DNA of 64,000 bases from an uncultured Microbacteriaceae bacterium (GTDB taxonomy: Bacteria; Actinomycetota; Actinomycetes; Actinomycetales; Microbacteriaceae): NCBI GenBank assembly GCA_903940225.1, contig CAJAKC010000008.1, forward strand, positions 1 through 64,000. Reading direction: 5' to 3'. The notes beneath the pieces were generated by a model. That model made no database searches. It was not told where the DNA came from and worked only from the letters and a program-made list of their open reading frames with translations. This document shows positions 41,802 to 52,862 of the stretch, one piece after another. The first letter of the stretch is position 1. Every line of letters starts with the position of its first letter. A program made the position numbers and the translations under genes.

Positions 41802-42185
41802 ATGGCGATTGACCGAAACCGCGCGCTGCGAGCCGAAAAGAACTATCGCATCGCCGCGTATGTGACGGGTGGGATGCTGTTGCTTCTCACGCTCGAAATG
41901 ATTCTCAAGTACGGCGGCGGAGTCGAAATCGAAGCGGGCGGACCCGCTGGTTTGATCGCGCTGGTTCCTGTCGATACCGTGAGCGCGATCAACGTCTCCA
42001 CCGGGATTCTCATCGTTCACGGCTGGCTGTACGTCGTCTATTTGCTTGCGTGCTTCCAACTGTGGACAGCGATGCGCTGGCCCCTGTTCTGGTTCCCGCT
42101 GCTCGCCGCCGGCGGGGTAGTCCCCTTCTTGTCCTTCTTCACGGAAAGCCGTGTTCGCCGAATCGTTGAGGAGTCCACTCGGTGA
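41802..42185 (+). CDS. DUF3817 membrane protein
   Basis: 127 residues, three membrane helices ([57 protein letters not shown]). Belongs to the DUF3817 family, often found before guaA in actinobacteria; function unknown. Overlaps the guaA start by four bases. Confidence 0.85.
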   Translation: MAIDRNRALRAEKNYRIAAYVTGGMLLLLTLEMILKYGGGVEIEAGGPAGLIALVPVDTVSAINVSTGILIVHGWLYVVYLLACFQLWTAMRWPLFWFPLLAAGGVVPFLSFFTESRVRRIVEESTR

Positions 42186-43747
42186 CGACCCACCACCGTC
42201 CGGTTCTCGTCGTCGACTTCGGCGCACAGTATGCGCAACTGATCGCCCGTCGTGTGCGCGAGGCGCACGTGTATTCCGAAATCGTCCCGCACACCGTCAC
42301 CGCCGAGGAAGTCGCGGCGAAGAATCCGCTCGCCATCATCCTTTCGGGCGGACCGTCGAGCGTTTACGAGCCAGGCTCGCCCGCCCTCGACCCCGGCATT
42401 GTCGAACTCGGGATTCCCGTTTTCGGAATCTGTTACGGATTTCAGGTCATGGCACAGCAACTCGGGGGCGACGTGTCAAACACGGGGCTTCGCGAATACG
42501 GAGCAACCGAGGTGGCGGTGAACGGCGGCGTGCTGTTCGACGGTCAGCCCGCGGAGCAGACCTGTTGGATGAGCCACGGCGACCGAGTCGAGACGGCGCC
42601 ACCCGGATTCGACGTGACCGCCTCAACGTCGGTGACACCGGTTGCGGCGTTTGAGAACCGCGAATCGAAAATGTTCGGTGTGCAGTGGCACCCCGAGGTC
42701 CTCCACTCGGAATACGGGCAACGAGTCCTCGAAAACTTCCTCTGGAACGGCGCGGGAATCGCTGCCGACTGGACGAGCGGCAATGTCATTGATGAGCAGG
42801 TTGCGGCGGTTCGCGCGCAAGTTGGTGACGACCTCGTGATTTGCGGTCTATCGGGTGGAGTTGATTCCGCTGTTGCCGCGGCACTTGTTCACAAGGCGGT
42901 GGGCGATCAACTCATTTGCGTCTTCGTCGACCACGGCCTGTTGCGCGAGGGCGAGCGGGAACAGGTGCAGCGCGATTTCGTCGCTGCGACCGGTGTGCGG
43001 CTGGTCACCGTCGACGTTGCCGACACGTTCCTCCGTGAGCTTTCGGGCGTCACTGACCCCGAAGAGAAGCGCAAGGTCATCGGCCGTGAATTCATTCGCG
43101 CCTTCGAAACGGCGGAAGCCGACCTGGTCGCCGAGGCCGCCAACGCGGGCAAGAAAGTGCGTTACCTCGTGCAAGGAACGCTCTACCCCGACGTCGTCGA
43201 AAGCGGCGGCGGTTCGGGGACCGCGACGATCAAGTCGCACCACAACGTCGGCGGACTCCCCGACGACCTCCAGTTCTCACTTGTCGAACCGTTGCGGGCA
43301 CTCTTCAAGGATGAGGTGCGCGCCATCGGTCGCGAATTGGGACTGCCGGAAGAAATCGTCGGGCGTCAGCCTTTCCCCGGACCGGGACTCGCAATACGCA
43401 TTGTGGGCGAAGTGACGAAGGAACGACTCGACCTGCTACGCTCGGCCGACGCGATCGTTCGCGCCGAACTGACCGCAGCCGGTCTCGACCAGTCGATTTG
43501 GCAGTGCCCGGTCGTTCTGCTCGCCGACGTTCGATCGGTCGGAGTCCAGGGTGACGGCCGAACCTACGGCCACCCCATCGTGTTGCGTCCCGTGTCATCG
43601 GAGGACGCGATGACCGCCGACTGGACGCGGGTTCCCTACGACGTCCTCGCAAAAATTTCGAACCGCATCACCAACGAAGTGAACGGTGTCAACCGCGTCG
43701 TGCTCGACGTGACGTCGAAGCCACCCGGCACAATCGAGTGGGAGTAA
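42182..43747 (+). CDS. guaA: GMP synthase (glutamine-hydrolysing)
   Basis: 521 residues. N-terminal glutamine amidotransferase (GICYGFQ nucleophile, QWHPE), ATP-pyrophosphatase domain with [14 protein letters not shown], and the C-terminal dimerisation domain ending in PPGTIEWE. Converts XMP to GMP, completing the pathway begun by guaB. GTG start. Confidence 0.98.
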   Translation: MTTHHRPVLVVDFGAQYAQLIARRVREAHVYSEIVPHTVTAEEVAAKNPLAIILSGGPSSVYEPGSPALDPGIVELGIPVFGICYGFQVMAQQLGGDVSNTGLREYGATEVAVNGGVLFDGQPAEQTCWMSHGDRVETAPPGFDVTASTSVTPVAAFENRESKMFGVQWHPEVLHSEYGQRVLENFLWNGAGIAADWTSGNVIDEQVAAVRAQVGDDLVICGLSGGVDSAVAAALVHKAVGDQLICVFVDHGLLREGEREQVQRDFVAATGVRLVTVDVADTFLRELSGVTDPEEKRKVIGREFIRAFETAEADLVAEAANAGKKVRYLVQGTLYPDVVESGGGSGTATIKSHHNVGGLPDDLQFSLVEPLRALFKDEVRAIGRELGLPEEIVGRQPFPGPGLAIRIVGEVTKERLDLLRSADAIVRAELTAAGLDQSIWQCPVVLLADVRSVGVQGDGRTYGHPIVLRPVSSEDAMTADWTRVPYDVLAKISNRITNEVNGVNRVVLDVTSKPPGTIEWE

Positions 43748-43751
43748 GAGA

Positions 43752-43777
43752 AAAGGCGCAGATTGCTCTGCGCCTTT
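43752..43777. terminator. Bidirectional terminator between guaA and the Bax inhibitor gene
   Basis: A perfect 11-bp stem, AAAGGCGCAGA with TCTGCGCCTTT, loop TTGC. The A/T ends give a T-run on both strands, so it can end both converging transcripts. Confidence 0.9.
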
Positions 43778-43793
43778 CCCATTTAGCAGTGGG

Positions 43794-44642
43794 TTAGTTG
43801 TTGCCGCGGACGATGGCCAACATGCGCAGGATTTCGAGGTACAGCCATATGACCGTCACGACGATGCCGAACGCACCCTGCCAGGCGTAAACGGCGGGGA
43901 TTCCGCGGTCGGCACCCAACTTGATGGATTCGAAGTCGAGAACCAGCGAATACGCGGCGAGGAACACGACGACGACACCGATGACGAGACCGATTGGGAT
44001 TCCCCAGAGGGTCATGGACGAGACTCCGAACTGCGCGTCGCCCGTGACGCCGGTCGCCATCAAAACCAGGTTGACCACCTGGTACACCATGTAGCCGATG
44101 ATCGCTACGGTGACGATTTTGGTCATTCGCGCAGATGAACGGAATCTGCCCGAGAGGAACAAGAACAATGTGACGCCGATGACGCCGAGCGTTCCGATGA
44201 CCGCCTCGGTGACGATTCCGTCCCACATCGAGTTGAAAATCATCGAGAGGGAACCAACGAAGAGTCCTTCGAGAAGCGCATAGCCAACAATCAGTGCGGG
44301 CGACGGAACCTTCTTGAAGGTGTTGACGAGCCCGAGCACGAGCCCACCAATGAGCCCGCCCCACAGCGTGAGTGGCGAGGCGAAATTCCAGCCGACGACG
44401 GCAGCGCCAATGAGAATGGCGAAGACGAGGATCGTCTTGACGACGGTGTCCTCGACGGTCATGCGGCCGGTTTGTGCGCCGGTCGCTGCGGGAAGACTGT
44501 AGGCGTCTTCGAGTTGTGTCGTGTCGACGGGAGCGTTGGCGGTGGCCGTTGCGCCGTTGCCGTAAAGGCGTTCCAGTTCGGAACGGGACACCTGGCCGGG
44601 ACGGAAGGCGGGGTTTCGGGAGAATGCAGGGTTCGAATTCAT
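43794..44642 (-). CDS. Bax inhibitor-1/YccA-like membrane protein
   Basis: 282 residues. A ~75-residue soluble N-terminus (NPAFSRNPAFRPGQVS) precedes seven predicted helices; VLDFESIKLGADRGIPAVYAWQGAFGIVVTVIWLYLEILRML is typical of this bacterial family. Relatives of BI-1 are calcium-leak or stress-tolerance proteins; the bacterial role is unclear. TAAACT lies six bases before the ATG (44654 to 44649), no ribosome site: leaderless. Confidence 0.88.
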   Translation of the reverse strand: MNSNPAFSRNPAFRPGQVSRSELERLYGNGATATANAPVDTTQLEDAYSLPAATGAQTGRMTVEDTVVKTILVFAILIGAAVVGWNFASPLTLWGGLIGGLVLGLVNTFKKVPSPALIVGYALLEGLFVGSLSMIFNSMWDGIVTEAVIGTLGVIGVTLFLFLSGRFRSSARMTKIVTVAIIGYMVYQVVNLVLMATGVTGDAQFGVSSMTLWGIPIGLVIGVVVVFLAAYSLVLDFESIKLGADRGIPAVYAWQGAFGIVVTVIWLYLEILRMLAIVRGNN

Positions 44643-44648
44643 GGTCAC

Positions 44649-44654
44649 AGTTTA
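44649..44654 (-). promoter_or_regulatory. Leaderless -10 box for the Bax inhibitor gene
   Basis: Reverse strand TAAACT, six bases (GTGACC), ATG at 44642. No Shine-Dalgarno sequence and no clear -35. Confidence 0.55.
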
Positions 44655-44682
44655 GGCAGGAAACCTTAAAACTGCCTATGAA

Positions 44683-44919
44683 TCAGAGCGAGAGCCACCA
44701 CAGGAACGCCAAGACGGCGGCGACGATCCACGCGACGATTGCGACCGACCCCAGTACGATTGCGGCGACGGCGAGCCGGCCGCCGCGTTCGCCGGAACGT
44801 GCAATCTGTTCCCGCGCGAACCACCCCAGCGGCAGTGCCATCGGCGAGACCAGAATTCCGAGCACGACGGCGAGTACCGCGGTGACATTGCGGCGGGGTC
44901 GTCGGGTTGACTCGGTCAC
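44683..44919 (-). CDS. Small DUF4190-like membrane protein
   Basis: 78 residues, two membrane helices (VTAVLAVVLGILVSPMALPLGWF and LAVAAIVLGSVAIVAWIVAAVLAFLWW) joined by AREQIARSGERGGR, the layout of DUF4190 proteins. Function unknown. GTG start with TAGAGT six bases upstream, again leaderless. Confidence 0.75.
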   Translation of the reverse strand: MTESTRRPRRNVTAVLAVVLGILVSPMALPLGWFAREQIARSGERGGRLAVAAIVLGSVAIVAWIVAAVLAFLWWLSL

Positions 44920-44925
44920 GCCGTC

Positions 44926-44931
44926 ACTCTA
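44926..44931 (-). promoter_or_regulatory. Leaderless -10 box for the DUF4190-like gene
   Basis: Reverse strand TAGAGT, six bases (GACGGC), GTG at 44919. It is divergent from pcrA, whose own -10 candidate TAAACT is at 44965-44970. Confidence 0.5.
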
Positions 44932-44979
44932 TCCGTCGACATCGTCGACGTCCGTGCCGACACCTAAACTTGGGAGGAC

Positions 44980-47280
44980 ATGACCGACACGCTCACCACC
45001 ATCTCCGACGCCGAACCTCTCCTCGAAGGGCTCAACCCACAACAGCGGGCGGCTGTTGTGCACCGCGGGCCGGCGCTGCTGATCGTGGCCGGAGCCGGCT
45101 CGGGAAAGACCGCCGTGCTCACGCGACGCATCGCTCTGCTGCTCAAAAACCGTGAGGCATGGCCCAGCCAGATCCTGGCAATCACCTTTACGAACAAGGC
45201 TGCGGCCGAAATGCGTGAGCGAATCGCATCCTTCATCGGCGACGAAGCGCGGGGGATGTGGATTTCCACCTTCCACTCGGCGTGTGTGCGAATTCTGCGC
45301 AACGAGGCTCCGCGCTTCGGATTTCCGGCCGCCTTCACCATCTATGACTCGGCCGACCAGAAGTCGCTGCTCAAACGGATCCTCAAGGAATACGAAGCCG
45401 ATTCGCTGGGACTCACTCCGGGCGGGGTCTCGTCGAAGATCTCGAAACTGAAAAACGAACTCGTCGACGCCGATGCGTTCGCCAGCCGCGTCAACCCGAA
45501 CGATCCCAACGAGGTCATGATCCTTGATGTCTTCCGCCGGTACACCGACGAACTCCGCAGGGCCAATGCGTTTGACTTCGATGACCTCATCGCACAGACC
45601 GTATATCTTTTTCGGGCTTTCCCCGAGATCCGTGCTCTGTATCAACGCCGATTCCGACACGTCCTCGTCGATGAATATCAGGACACGAATAAGGCCCAGT
45701 ACGAACTGATTCACGAATTGACCCGCCCGGTCAGCCCAGAGCACGTTCCCGCCGAAACGGCGCCGTCGCTGTTCAATTCGAGCGGCGGAATCGACGCGGC
45801 GACACTTACGGTCGTGGGGGACTCCGACCAGTCCATTTACGCGTTCCGTGGTGCCGACATCCGCAACATCCTCGAATTCCGCGACGATTTTCCCGGCACC
45901 GAGGTCATCGTTCTCGAACAGAACTACCGTTCGACGCAGACTATTCTCGATGCGGCAAACGCCGTCATCGGCAACAACTTCGACACCTCGATGTCGAAAA
46001 AGCTGTTCAGTGAACTCGGCACGGGCGAAACGATTACGGGGTACACCGGCGTAACCCAACACGACGAAGCGCAATTCGTCGCCAACGAGATCACCACGCT
46101 GCACGACGGCGGGATGGCCTACCGAGACATGGCGGTGTTCTATCGAACCAACGCCCAGACGCGCGCACTCGAAGAAGTCTTGATGCGCGAAGGTGTGCCG
46201 TACCGCTTGATCGGCGGAACAAAATTCTACGAACGCGCCGAAATCAAGGACGTCATGGCGTACCTCATCGCGGTTGCGAACGAAGATGACAACCTCACGC
46301 ACCGCCGTGTGCTCAACACTCCGAAACGCGGCATCGGCGACGTCACCGAATCGACGATTCAACGGTTCGCCGACGATAACGGCATTTCGTTCCGCGAGGC
46401 GATGCGTCAAGTCGACAATCTTGGCTTGGGGGCAAAGGTCACGGGGACCCTGAGGGCGTTTGTCGCGACTCTCGACAAGGTCAGCGCAATGGCACCCGAC
46501 GCCAAGGTCGTCGACGTTCTGCTCGCACTGCTCGAGGCCACGGGGTATCTCATCATCCTCAAGGATTCGCGCGACCCGCAAGACAACGCTCGCGCGGAAA
46601 ACGTGGAGGAACTGGTCGGGCAGACGCGCGCATTCCAGGTGGCGAACCCCGAGGGAACCCTGCTGGATTTCCTCACCGAAGTTGCGCTCGTTTCCGCCGC
46701 GGACGATCTGGACGACGAATCCGGAACGGTCAGCCTCATGACCCTGCACACCGCGAAAGGTCTGGAATTCGAGGCCGTCTTCATTACGGGGGTGGAAGAG
46801 GAAATTCTTCCCCACCGAATCTCGCTCGCCGAGGCGGGCGGAGTGCACGAGGAACGACGACTGTTCTACGTGGGCATCACGCGTGCGAAAAAGAAACTTC
46901 ACCTGTCGCTGGCAACCAGTCGCGCAACCTACGGTGACATTGTCGGTTGCACACCCAGCCGATTCCTCGATGAAATCCCGCCCGCACTCGTCGACTGGAA
47001 GGAATCGCAGCGACGCTCGATTACTCCGTCGTTCACGACAACCTCGTGGAACGCGCCCAGCAAGCCCAAGACCGAGTGGACGGGGGCGCTCACTCGCGAG
47101 GTGCGCGACAACGCCGACCTCGAGCTTGTCCCGGGCGACACCATCCGCCACGACGATTTTGGAACGGGACGCGTCGTGGCGGTCACCGGCGAGGGCGCAA
47201 AGCGCATCGCAGAGGTTCAATTCGAGGCGGCGGGCAAGAAAAAACTGCTCGTCAAGATTGCGCCCATCGCCAAGGTGTGA
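44980..47280 (+). CDS. pcrA: ATP-dependent DNA helicase PcrA/UvrD
   Basis: 766 residues, superfamily 1 helicase. Walker A GAGSGKT at 38-44, VLVDEYQDTN Walker B, GDSDQSIYAFRGA, QNYRST and VSLMTLHTAKGLEF. The C-terminal ~50 residues (VPGDTIRHDDFGTGRVV) form the Tudor-like domain that binds RNA polymerase in PcrA. Acts in repair, replication restart and transcription-coupled work. GGGAGG lies only two bases before the ATG, and TAAACT nine bases before, so start or leader is unusual. Confidence 0.96.
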   Translation: MTDTLTTISDAEPLLEGLNPQQRAAVVHRGPALLIVAGAGSGKTAVLTRRIALLLKNREAWPSQILAITFTNKAAAEMRERIASFIGDEARGMWISTFHSACVRILRNEAPRFGFPAAFTIYDSADQKSLLKRILKEYEADSLGLTPGGVSSKISKLKNELVDADAFASRVNPNDPNEVMILDVFRRYTDELRRANAFDFDDLIAQTVYLFRAFPEIRALYQRRFRHVLVDEYQDTNKAQYELIHELTRPVSPEHVPAETAPSLFNSSGGIDAATLTVVGDSDQSIYAFRGADIRNILEFRDDFPGTEVIVLEQNYRSTQTILDAANAVIGNNFDTSMSKKLFSELGTGETITGYTGVTQHDEAQFVANEITTLHDGGMAYRDMAVFYRTNAQTRALEEVLMREGVPYRLIGGTKFYERAEIKDVMAYLIAVANEDDNLTHRRVLNTPKRGIGDVTESTIQRFADDNGISFREAMRQVDNLGLGAKVTGTLRAFVATLDKVSAMAPDAKVVDVLLALLEATGYLIILKDSRDPQDNARAENVEELVGQTRAFQVANPEGTLLDFLTEVALVSAADDLDDESGTVSLMTLHTAKGLEFEAVFITGVEEEILPHRISLAEAGGVHEERRLFYVGITRAKKKLHLSLATSRATYGDIVGCTPSRFLDEIPPALVDWKESQRRSITPSFTTTSWNAPSKPKTEWTGALTREVRDNADLELVPGDTIRHDDFGTGRVVAVTGEGAKRIAEVQFEAAGKKKLLVKIAPIAKV

Positions 47281-47383
47281 CTGCCGTTTCCCTGTCAGCC
47301 GGGAACGCGAGCGCGGGTAGGCTAGAACACGGTTGTGCGGCGTTCTGCCCCGACCACCACTGACTCAAATCGATTGGATTGTT

Positions 47384-48547
47384 GTGGATCTTTACGAGTA
47401 CCAAGCCCGTGACATGTTCGAAAAGCACGGCGTTCCCGTTCTCCAAGGAATCGTCGCCGACACCCCCGACGAAGCGCGAGCCGCCGCCGAAAAGATTGGC
47501 GGTGTGACGGTCGTCAAGGCGCAGGTCAAGACCGGCGGTCGAGGCAAGGCTGGCGGTGTCAAGGTCGCCAAGACTCCGGACGAGGCGTTCGAGGCCGCCA
47601 AGGCCATCCTCGGTCTCGATATCAAGGGTCACGTCGTCACCCGACTCATGGTCGCCCAGGGCGCTCGTATCGCGCAGGAATACTATTTTTCGGTGCTGCT
47701 TGACCGCGCGAACCGTTCGTATCTCTCGCTGTGTTCCTATGAGGGTGGGATGGAAATCGAACTGCTCGCTGTTGAACGCCCCGAGGCACTCGCCCGTGTC
47801 GAGGTCGACCCGATCGAGGGAATCACCCTTGCCAAGGCGAAGGAAATCGCGATTGCCGCGAAGTTCCCCGCCGAACTGGTCGACAAGGTCGCACCGGTGT
47901 TCGTGAAACTGTACGGCGTCTACACCGCCGAAGACGCGACGCTCGTCGAGGTGAACCCGCTCGTCCTCACCGAAGAGGGCGACATCATCGCGCTCGACGG
48001 GAAGGTGTCGCTCGATGCGAACGCCGAGTTCCGTCAGCCCGATCACGCAGCCCTCGAAGACAAAGCCGCCGCCGACCCGCTCGAAGCGAAGGCAAAAGAG
48101 CACGACCTCAATTACGTCAAACTCGATGGCCAGGTCGGAATCATCGGAAACGGCGCGGGGCTGGTTATGTCCACTCTCGACGTTGTTGCCTACGCCGGCG
48201 AAAAGCACGGTGGCGTCAAGCCAGCGAACTTCCTCGACATTGGCGGTGGCGCTTCGGCCGAGGTCATGGCCGCGGGGCTCTCCGTCATTCTGGGCGACCC
48301 GCAGGTCAAGAGCGTCTTCGTCAACGTGTTCGGCGGAATCACCGCGTGTGACGCCGTCGCGAACGGCATTGTTGCGGCACTGGAAATTCTCGGGGATGCG
48401 GCCACCAAACCGCTCGTCGTGCGACTCGACGGCAACTCGGTGGACAAGGGGCGCGAAATTCTTGCGGCCCGCAACCACCCGCTCGTCTCCCTGGCCACCA
48501 CGATGGATGACGGTGCCGATCGCGCCGCCGAACTCGCAGCGAAGTAA
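47384..48547 (+). CDS. sucC: Succinate-CoA ligase, beta subunit
   Basis: 387 residues from GTG 47384 ([19 protein letters not shown]), the family N-terminus; the longer frame begins in unrelated sequence. ATP-grasp subunit that binds nucleotide, and forms succinyl-CoA synthetase with SucD in the TCA cycle. TAGGCT at 47318-47323 is a possible -10. No good ribosome site. Confidence 0.96.
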   Translation: MDLYEYQARDMFEKHGVPVLQGIVADTPDEARAAAEKIGGVTVVKAQVKTGGRGKAGGVKVAKTPDEAFEAAKAILGLDIKGHVVTRLMVAQGARIAQEYYFSVLLDRANRSYLSLCSYEGGMEIELLAVERPEALARVEVDPIEGITLAKAKEIAIAAKFPAELVDKVAPVFVKLYGVYTAEDATLVEVNPLVLTEEGDIIALDGKVSLDANAEFRQPDHAALEDKAAADPLEAKAKEHDLNYVKLDGQVGIIGNGAGLVMSTLDVVAYAGEKHGGVKPANFLDIGGGASAEVMAAGLSVILGDPQVKSVFVNVFGGITACDAVANGIVAALEILGDAATKPLVVRLDGNSVDKGREILAARNHPLVSLATTMDDGADRAAELAAK

Positions 48548-48559
48548 AGGATCGGAAAC

Positions 48560-49444
48560 ATGTCAATCTTCCTCACCAAGGATTCGCGCGTCATCGTTCA
48601 GGGCATTACCGGCGGTGAAGGCTCAAAGCACACGGCCCTCATGCTCAAGGCTGGCACCACCGTAGTCGGAGGCGTCAACGCTCGAAAGGCGGGAACGACC
48701 GTCGAACACGACGGTGTGACCCTGCCCGTATTTGGAACCGTCACCGAGGCGATGGCCGAAACGAACGCCGACGTGTCGGTTGTTTTTGTTCCCCCGGCGT
48801 TCGCCAAGGACGCGGTCATGGAAGCGATTGATGCGGCGATGCCCCTCATCGTTGTCATCACCGAGGGAATTCCGGTTCAGGACACCGCTGAGTTTTGGGC
48901 GTACGCGAAAAGCAAGGGCACGAGTCGCATCATCGGACCGAACTGCCCCGGGATCATCACTCCGGGCGAAGCCCTCGCGGGAATTACCCCAGCGTCAATC
49001 ACGGGCACGGGCCCGATTGGTCTCGTCTCGAAATCAGGAACACTGACCTACCAAATGATGTTCGAACTGCGCGATATCGGATTCTCGACGGCAATTGGTA
49101 TCGGCGGGGACCCCATCGTTGGAACGACCCACATCGATGCCCTGGCTGCGTTCGAAGCGGACCCCGATACGAAGGCGATCGTCATGATCGGTGAAATCGG
49201 TGGGGACGCAGAGGAACGCGCCGCCGACTTCATCAAGGCCAACGTGACGAAGCCCGTCGTCGGATATGTCGCCGGATTCACGGCACCCGAAGGAAAGACC
49301 ATGGGTCACGCTGGCGCGATCGTGTCAGGTTCGTCGGGTACCGCCCAGGCGAAAAAGGAAGCGCTCGAGGCCGCCGGCGTTCGCGTCGGAAAGACTCCGA
49401 GCGAAACCGCGCGACTCATGCGCGAGGTCATCGCAGCGCTGTAA
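48560..49444 (+). CDS. sucD: Succinate-CoA ligase, alpha subunit
   Basis: 294 residues. Rossmann CoA-binding domain ([16 protein letters not shown]) and the phosphohistidine site GHAGAIVSG, His250. Follows sucC by 12 bases and precedes the perM-like gene by 2. Confidence 0.97.
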   Translation: MSIFLTKDSRVIVQGITGGEGSKHTALMLKAGTTVVGGVNARKAGTTVEHDGVTLPVFGTVTEAMAETNADVSVVFVPPAFAKDAVMEAIDAAMPLIVVITEGIPVQDTAEFWAYAKSKGTSRIIGPNCPGIITPGEALAGITPASITGTGPIGLVSKSGTLTYQMMFELRDIGFSTAIGIGGDPIVGTTHIDALAAFEADPDTKAIVMIGEIGGDAEERAADFIKANVTKPVVGYVAGFTAPEGKTMGHAGAIVSGSSGTAQAKKEALEAAGVRVGKTPSETARLMREVIAAL

Positions 49445-49446
49445 TC

Positions 49447-50682
49447 GTGCCACGCGGGCTCGTCACACTCTTTGTCGCCCTGGAGGCGCTGTTCGTGGTG
49501 GGAATCGGCATCGGGCTTGCGCTTGTCCCCCTGTTGTTGGGGTGGGCCTCCGTCAATCATTTTCAGGCGACCCCACTCGACGTGTGGCAACTCGCGGTTC
49601 AGGTCTGGGCACTTGGTCACGGCGTTCCGCTGCACGTCAACCTGACGGGCATTCAATCCATCGTGCCCGCTGATTTGGCTGTCTTCGACCTCACGCTCGC
49701 ACTTCTCGGGTGTGCGCTGGTTACAGCACTTCTCGCGGTGCGAGCGGGTCGTCGCATCGCGGACACCGAAGACTCCCCGATTGTCGGGGGACTGTTGGTC
49801 GCGTGCGTTGCAACCCTTGTTGGCCTCGCGCTGTGGAGTGGCCAATCGGGAGCCGTCAATGTTGAAGTAGTGCTGGGAACGGTTAAGATCATGATTCCCT
49901 TCCTGATTGGGCTTGCGTATGGCTGGAAGCCGTGGCGACTGTTTCGCAACCGCAACCCCGTGAGCGAGCTAATTCCGGACGATTGGCGCGACGTCATTGT
50001 GACCGCAGGCCGAATCACCGTCGCCGCCTTTCTCGCACTCGTTGTCATTGCGTCGTTCGTTCTCGCCTACTGCATCGTGGTGGGGTTCGCGGCTGAAATC
50101 TCGCTGTATGAGGCGATCCACGGAGAATTCTTCGGTGGGCTCGTCGTCACCGCCGCCCAACTTCTCGCTCTACCGACGGTCATCGTGTGGACAATGGCGT
50201 GGCTGATTGGTCCCGGATTCTCGTTGGGGCTCGGCACGCTCGTCACACCGTTTTCCGCCACAATCGGCGCCTTTCCCGCCATTCCCCTGCTCGGTGCGAT
50301 CCCGACCGAGTCTGTGGTCGTCGGTTGGCCCATACTCGTCGTGCCAGTGCTCGTCGTGGCTCTCGTTGCCGGCGGATTGTCGTGGGGAATCGTCGCCAGG
50401 GCCGGTTATTTTGATACGACCGGGTGGACGGATTTCATACGCGTCGGTGTGCTCTGCGTCGTCACGGCGCTTTTCTCCGGGGTGTTGTTTTTCGTCGTCG
50501 GCGCCTTCGCTTCCGGGTCGGCCGGTCCCGGCAGGTTCGTGTTTGTCGGGGTCGATCCTTTTGATGTCGCGTTCGCGTGGGCCGGCATCGTGCTCGTCGG
50601 CACACTCGCGGGCTCGGCAGTTCGCCTCATTCGCCCGCTGCCCCCCGAAGTCGCCCGTTCGGTCGACACCCGCACTCGGTAA
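49447..50682 (+). CDS. DUF6350 membrane protein (PerM-like)
   Basis: 411 residues with about nine to ten membrane helices and no recognisable catalytic motif. Its place between sucD and purN is that of Rv0955/PerM in Mycobacterium, which supports cell division and persistence through FtsB. Assignment rests on position and topology, hence no symbol given. GTG start two bases after sucD. Confidence 0.75.
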   Translation: MPRGLVTLFVALEALFVVGIGIGLALVPLLLGWASVNHFQATPLDVWQLAVQVWALGHGVPLHVNLTGIQSIVPADLAVFDLTLALLGCALVTALLAVRAGRRIADTEDSPIVGGLLVACVATLVGLALWSGQSGAVNVEVVLGTVKIMIPFLIGLAYGWKPWRLFRNRNPVSELIPDDWRDVIVTAGRITVAAFLALVVIASFVLAYCIVVGFAAEISLYEAIHGEFFGGLVVTAAQLLALPTVIVWTMAWLIGPGFSLGLGTLVTPFSATIGAFPAIPLLGAIPTESVVVGWPILVVPVLVVALVAGGLSWGIVARAGYFDTTGWTDFIRVGVLCVVTALFSGVLFFVVGAFASGSAGPGRFVFVGVDPFDVAFAWAGIVLVGTLAGSAVRLIRPLPPEVARSVDTRTR

Positions 50683-50685
50683 AGT
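50680..50685 (+). promoter_or_regulatory. Leaderless -10 box for purN
   Basis: TAAAGT overlaps the upstream stop codon; seven bases later comes the purN ATG at 50693 with no ribosome site. Confidence 0.5.
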
Positions 50686-50692
50686 TGTGCCT

Positions 50693-51277
50693 ATGGTGCG
50701 GGTCGCGGTTCTCCTTTCGGGTGGTGGCTCGAACCTTGTGGCCTTTCTCGAGGGTTGCGCCAACGGCACGATTCCCGCCGAGGTTGTCGCCGTCGGTGCG
50801 GACAACGAGGCGAGTGGGCTCGAGCATGCCCGCCGTCGAGGAATTCCGACGTTCGTCGAACAATTTGATCGCGGTGAAGACAGAGACGCGTGGGGAGCGC
50901 GACTGGCCGACGCGGTTGGTGCGGTTCAGCCAGACCTCGTCATTTTGTCGGGGTTCATGCGCGTGCTTCCGCCTGTGTTTGTTCACCGATTCGCGCCGAT
51001 GCTGCTGAATACTCACCCCGCGTACCTGCCAGAATTTCCCGGTGCCCACGCGGTTCGTGACGCCATCGATGCTGGTGTCACCGAGACGGGGGCGAGTGTG
51101 ATCGTCGTTGACGATGGCGTCGACACTGGGCCGATCCTCGCCCAGCGCAGAGTTCCCGTGTTGGAAGGCGACACGGAAGGGACGTTGCACGACCGCATCA
51201 AGGTTGTGGAGCGGGAACTGCTCGCCGATGTCGTCCGAGACATTGCGAACCGCGAATCCGCGATCGAGGAGAACTAG
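50693..51277 (+). CDS. purN: Phosphoribosylglycinamide formyltransferase
   Basis: 194 residues from ATG 50693 (MVRVAVLLSGGGSNLVAF). Transfers formyl from 10-formyl-THF to GAR in purine synthesis. HPAYLPEFPGAHAV holds the catalytic His and DDGVDTGPI the conserved Asp. The long frame upstream belongs to another gene. purH follows immediately. Confidence 0.95.
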   Translation: MVRVAVLLSGGGSNLVAFLEGCANGTIPAEVVAVGADNEASGLEHARRRGIPTFVEQFDRGEDRDAWGARLADAVGAVQPDLVILSGFMRVLPPVFVHRFAPMLLNTHPAYLPEFPGAHAVRDAIDAGVTETGASVIVVDDGVDTGPILAQRRVPVLEGDTEGTLHDRIKVVERELLADVVRDIANRESAIEEN

Positions 51278-52852
51278 ATGGTTTCCGCACTGCCCGCACC
51301 GGACCGTGAGCGCGACCGCGTTCCCATCCGCCGCGCACTGATTTCCGTGAGTGACAAGTCGGGGCTTGTTGAGCTCGCCTCAGCGCTGTCCGACGCCGGT
51401 GTGGTGCTCGTATCGACGGGGTCGACTTGCCAGTCAATTCGGGATGCCGGTTTCGCGGTGCAGGAGGTTTCCGAGGTGACGGGCTTCCCCGAGTCGCTCG
51501 ACGGGCGCGTCAAGACGCTGCACCCGGCTATCCACGGCGGAATCCTTGCCGACGTGCGATACGACTCACACGTTGGTCAACTCGCCGATCTCGGAATTCA
51601 TCCGTTCGATTTGGTCGTCGTCAATCTGTATCCCTTTGCGGCGACGGTTGCGTCGGGTGCCGCACCTGAAACGGTCATCGAGAATGTTGATATTGGCGGA
51701 CCCGCACTGGTGCGTGCCGCGGCAAAGAATCATAACAACGTTGTCGTCGTGGTTGACCCCGCCGATTACGGTCAGGTTGTCGAATCTCTCGCCGCCGGTG
51801 GAACAACGCTCGACGAACGTCGCGTCTTGGCGGGGAAGGCATTCGCTCACACCGCCGGTTACGATTCCGCGGTTGCCATGTGGATGCAGAACGAATATCC
51901 GCACGACGAGTCGGGCTTTCCGCCAGCACTGCGTATTGCGGCCGACAAACTCGACACGCTTCGCTACGGCGAGAACGCACACCAAGCCGCGGCGCTGTTC
52001 GGTACTTTCGGCAGCGCCGGAATCGCGCAGGCCACCCAGTTGCACGGCAAAGAAATGTCCTACAACAATTACGTCGACGCGGATTCCGCGCTGCGCGCCG
52101 CGTTCGACCATGACCGCCCGGCGGTGGCGATCGTGAAGCATGCGAACCCGTGTGGAATTGCCGTCGCCGACGACATTGCCGAGGCACACACCCGCGCCCA
52201 TTCGTGCGATCCCGTTTCGGCGTTCGGCGGCGTGATTGCGGCGAATCGTGTCATCACCACGGCGGCGGCGGAATCGATAGTCGAAATCTTCACCGAGGTG
52301 ATCGTCGCACCGGGATTTGAGCCCGCTGCTGTGGAGATCCTCACCGCCAAGAAGAACCTTCGGTTGTTGCAGCTGCCGGAGGGTTTTACGCCCGAAGCGC
52401 GCGAGGTGCGCCAGATTTCGGGCGGGTTCCTCGTGCAGTTTTCCGACCGCCACTTCGCACCGTCTCTCGAATGGACGCTCGTGACCGGCGAGCCTGCCGA
52501 CGCGTCAACGCTGGCTGACCTCGAATTCGCCTGGCGTGCGTGCCGTGCGGTGAAGTCAAACGCCATTCTGCTCGCCAAGGACGGCGCCTCCGTCGGTGTT
52601 GGAATGGGTCAGGTCAACCGTGTTGACTCGTGCCACCTCGCCGTGTCAAGGGCCGGTGAACGAGCGGACGGAGCGGTCGCCGCAAGCGATGCGTTCTTCC
52701 CGTTCGCCGACGGGTTGCAGGTTCTGCTCGATGCGGGCGTCACGGCGATCGTTCAGCCCGGCGGTTCGGTGCGCGACGAAGAAGTCATCGAGGCGGCCCA
52801 CGCGGCTGGCGTCACCATGTACTTCACCGCCGAGCGGCACTTCTTCCACTAA
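51278..52852 (+). CDS. purH: Bifunctional AICAR formyltransferase/IMP cyclohydrolase
   Basis: 524 residues. N-terminal IMP cyclohydrolase ([19 protein letters not shown]) and C-terminal AICAR transformylase (KHANPCG with catalytic His). Catalyses the last two steps to IMP, the substrate of GuaB. ATG after GAGGAGAA, directly following purN. Confidence 0.97.
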   Translation: MVSALPAPDRERDRVPIRRALISVSDKSGLVELASALSDAGVVLVSTGSTCQSIRDAGFAVQEVSEVTGFPESLDGRVKTLHPAIHGGILADVRYDSHVGQLADLGIHPFDLVVVNLYPFAATVASGAAPETVIENVDIGGPALVRAAAKNHNNVVVVVDPADYGQVVESLAAGGTTLDERRVLAGKAFAHTAGYDSAVAMWMQNEYPHDESGFPPALRIAADKLDTLRYGENAHQAAALFGTFGSAGIAQATQLHGKEMSYNNYVDADSALRAAFDHDRPAVAIVKHANPCGIAVADDIAEAHTRAHSCDPVSAFGGVIAANRVITTAAAESIVEIFTEVIVAPGFEPAAVEILTAKKNLRLLQLPEGFTPEAREVRQISGGFLVQFSDRHFAPSLEWTLVTGEPADASTLADLEFAWRACRAVKSNAILLAKDGASVGVGMGQVNRVDSCHLAVSRAGERADGAVAASDAFFPFADGLQVLLDAGVTAIVQPGGSVRDEEVIEAAHAAGVTMYFTAERHFFH

Positions 52853-52862
52853 CCGCGAGTGA

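Noticed and set aside
44929-47220. 763-codon open frame antisense to pcrA
   Set aside because: It mirrors pcrA codons on the opposite strand, has no recognisable domain and no ribosome site; high-GC codon bias produces such frames.
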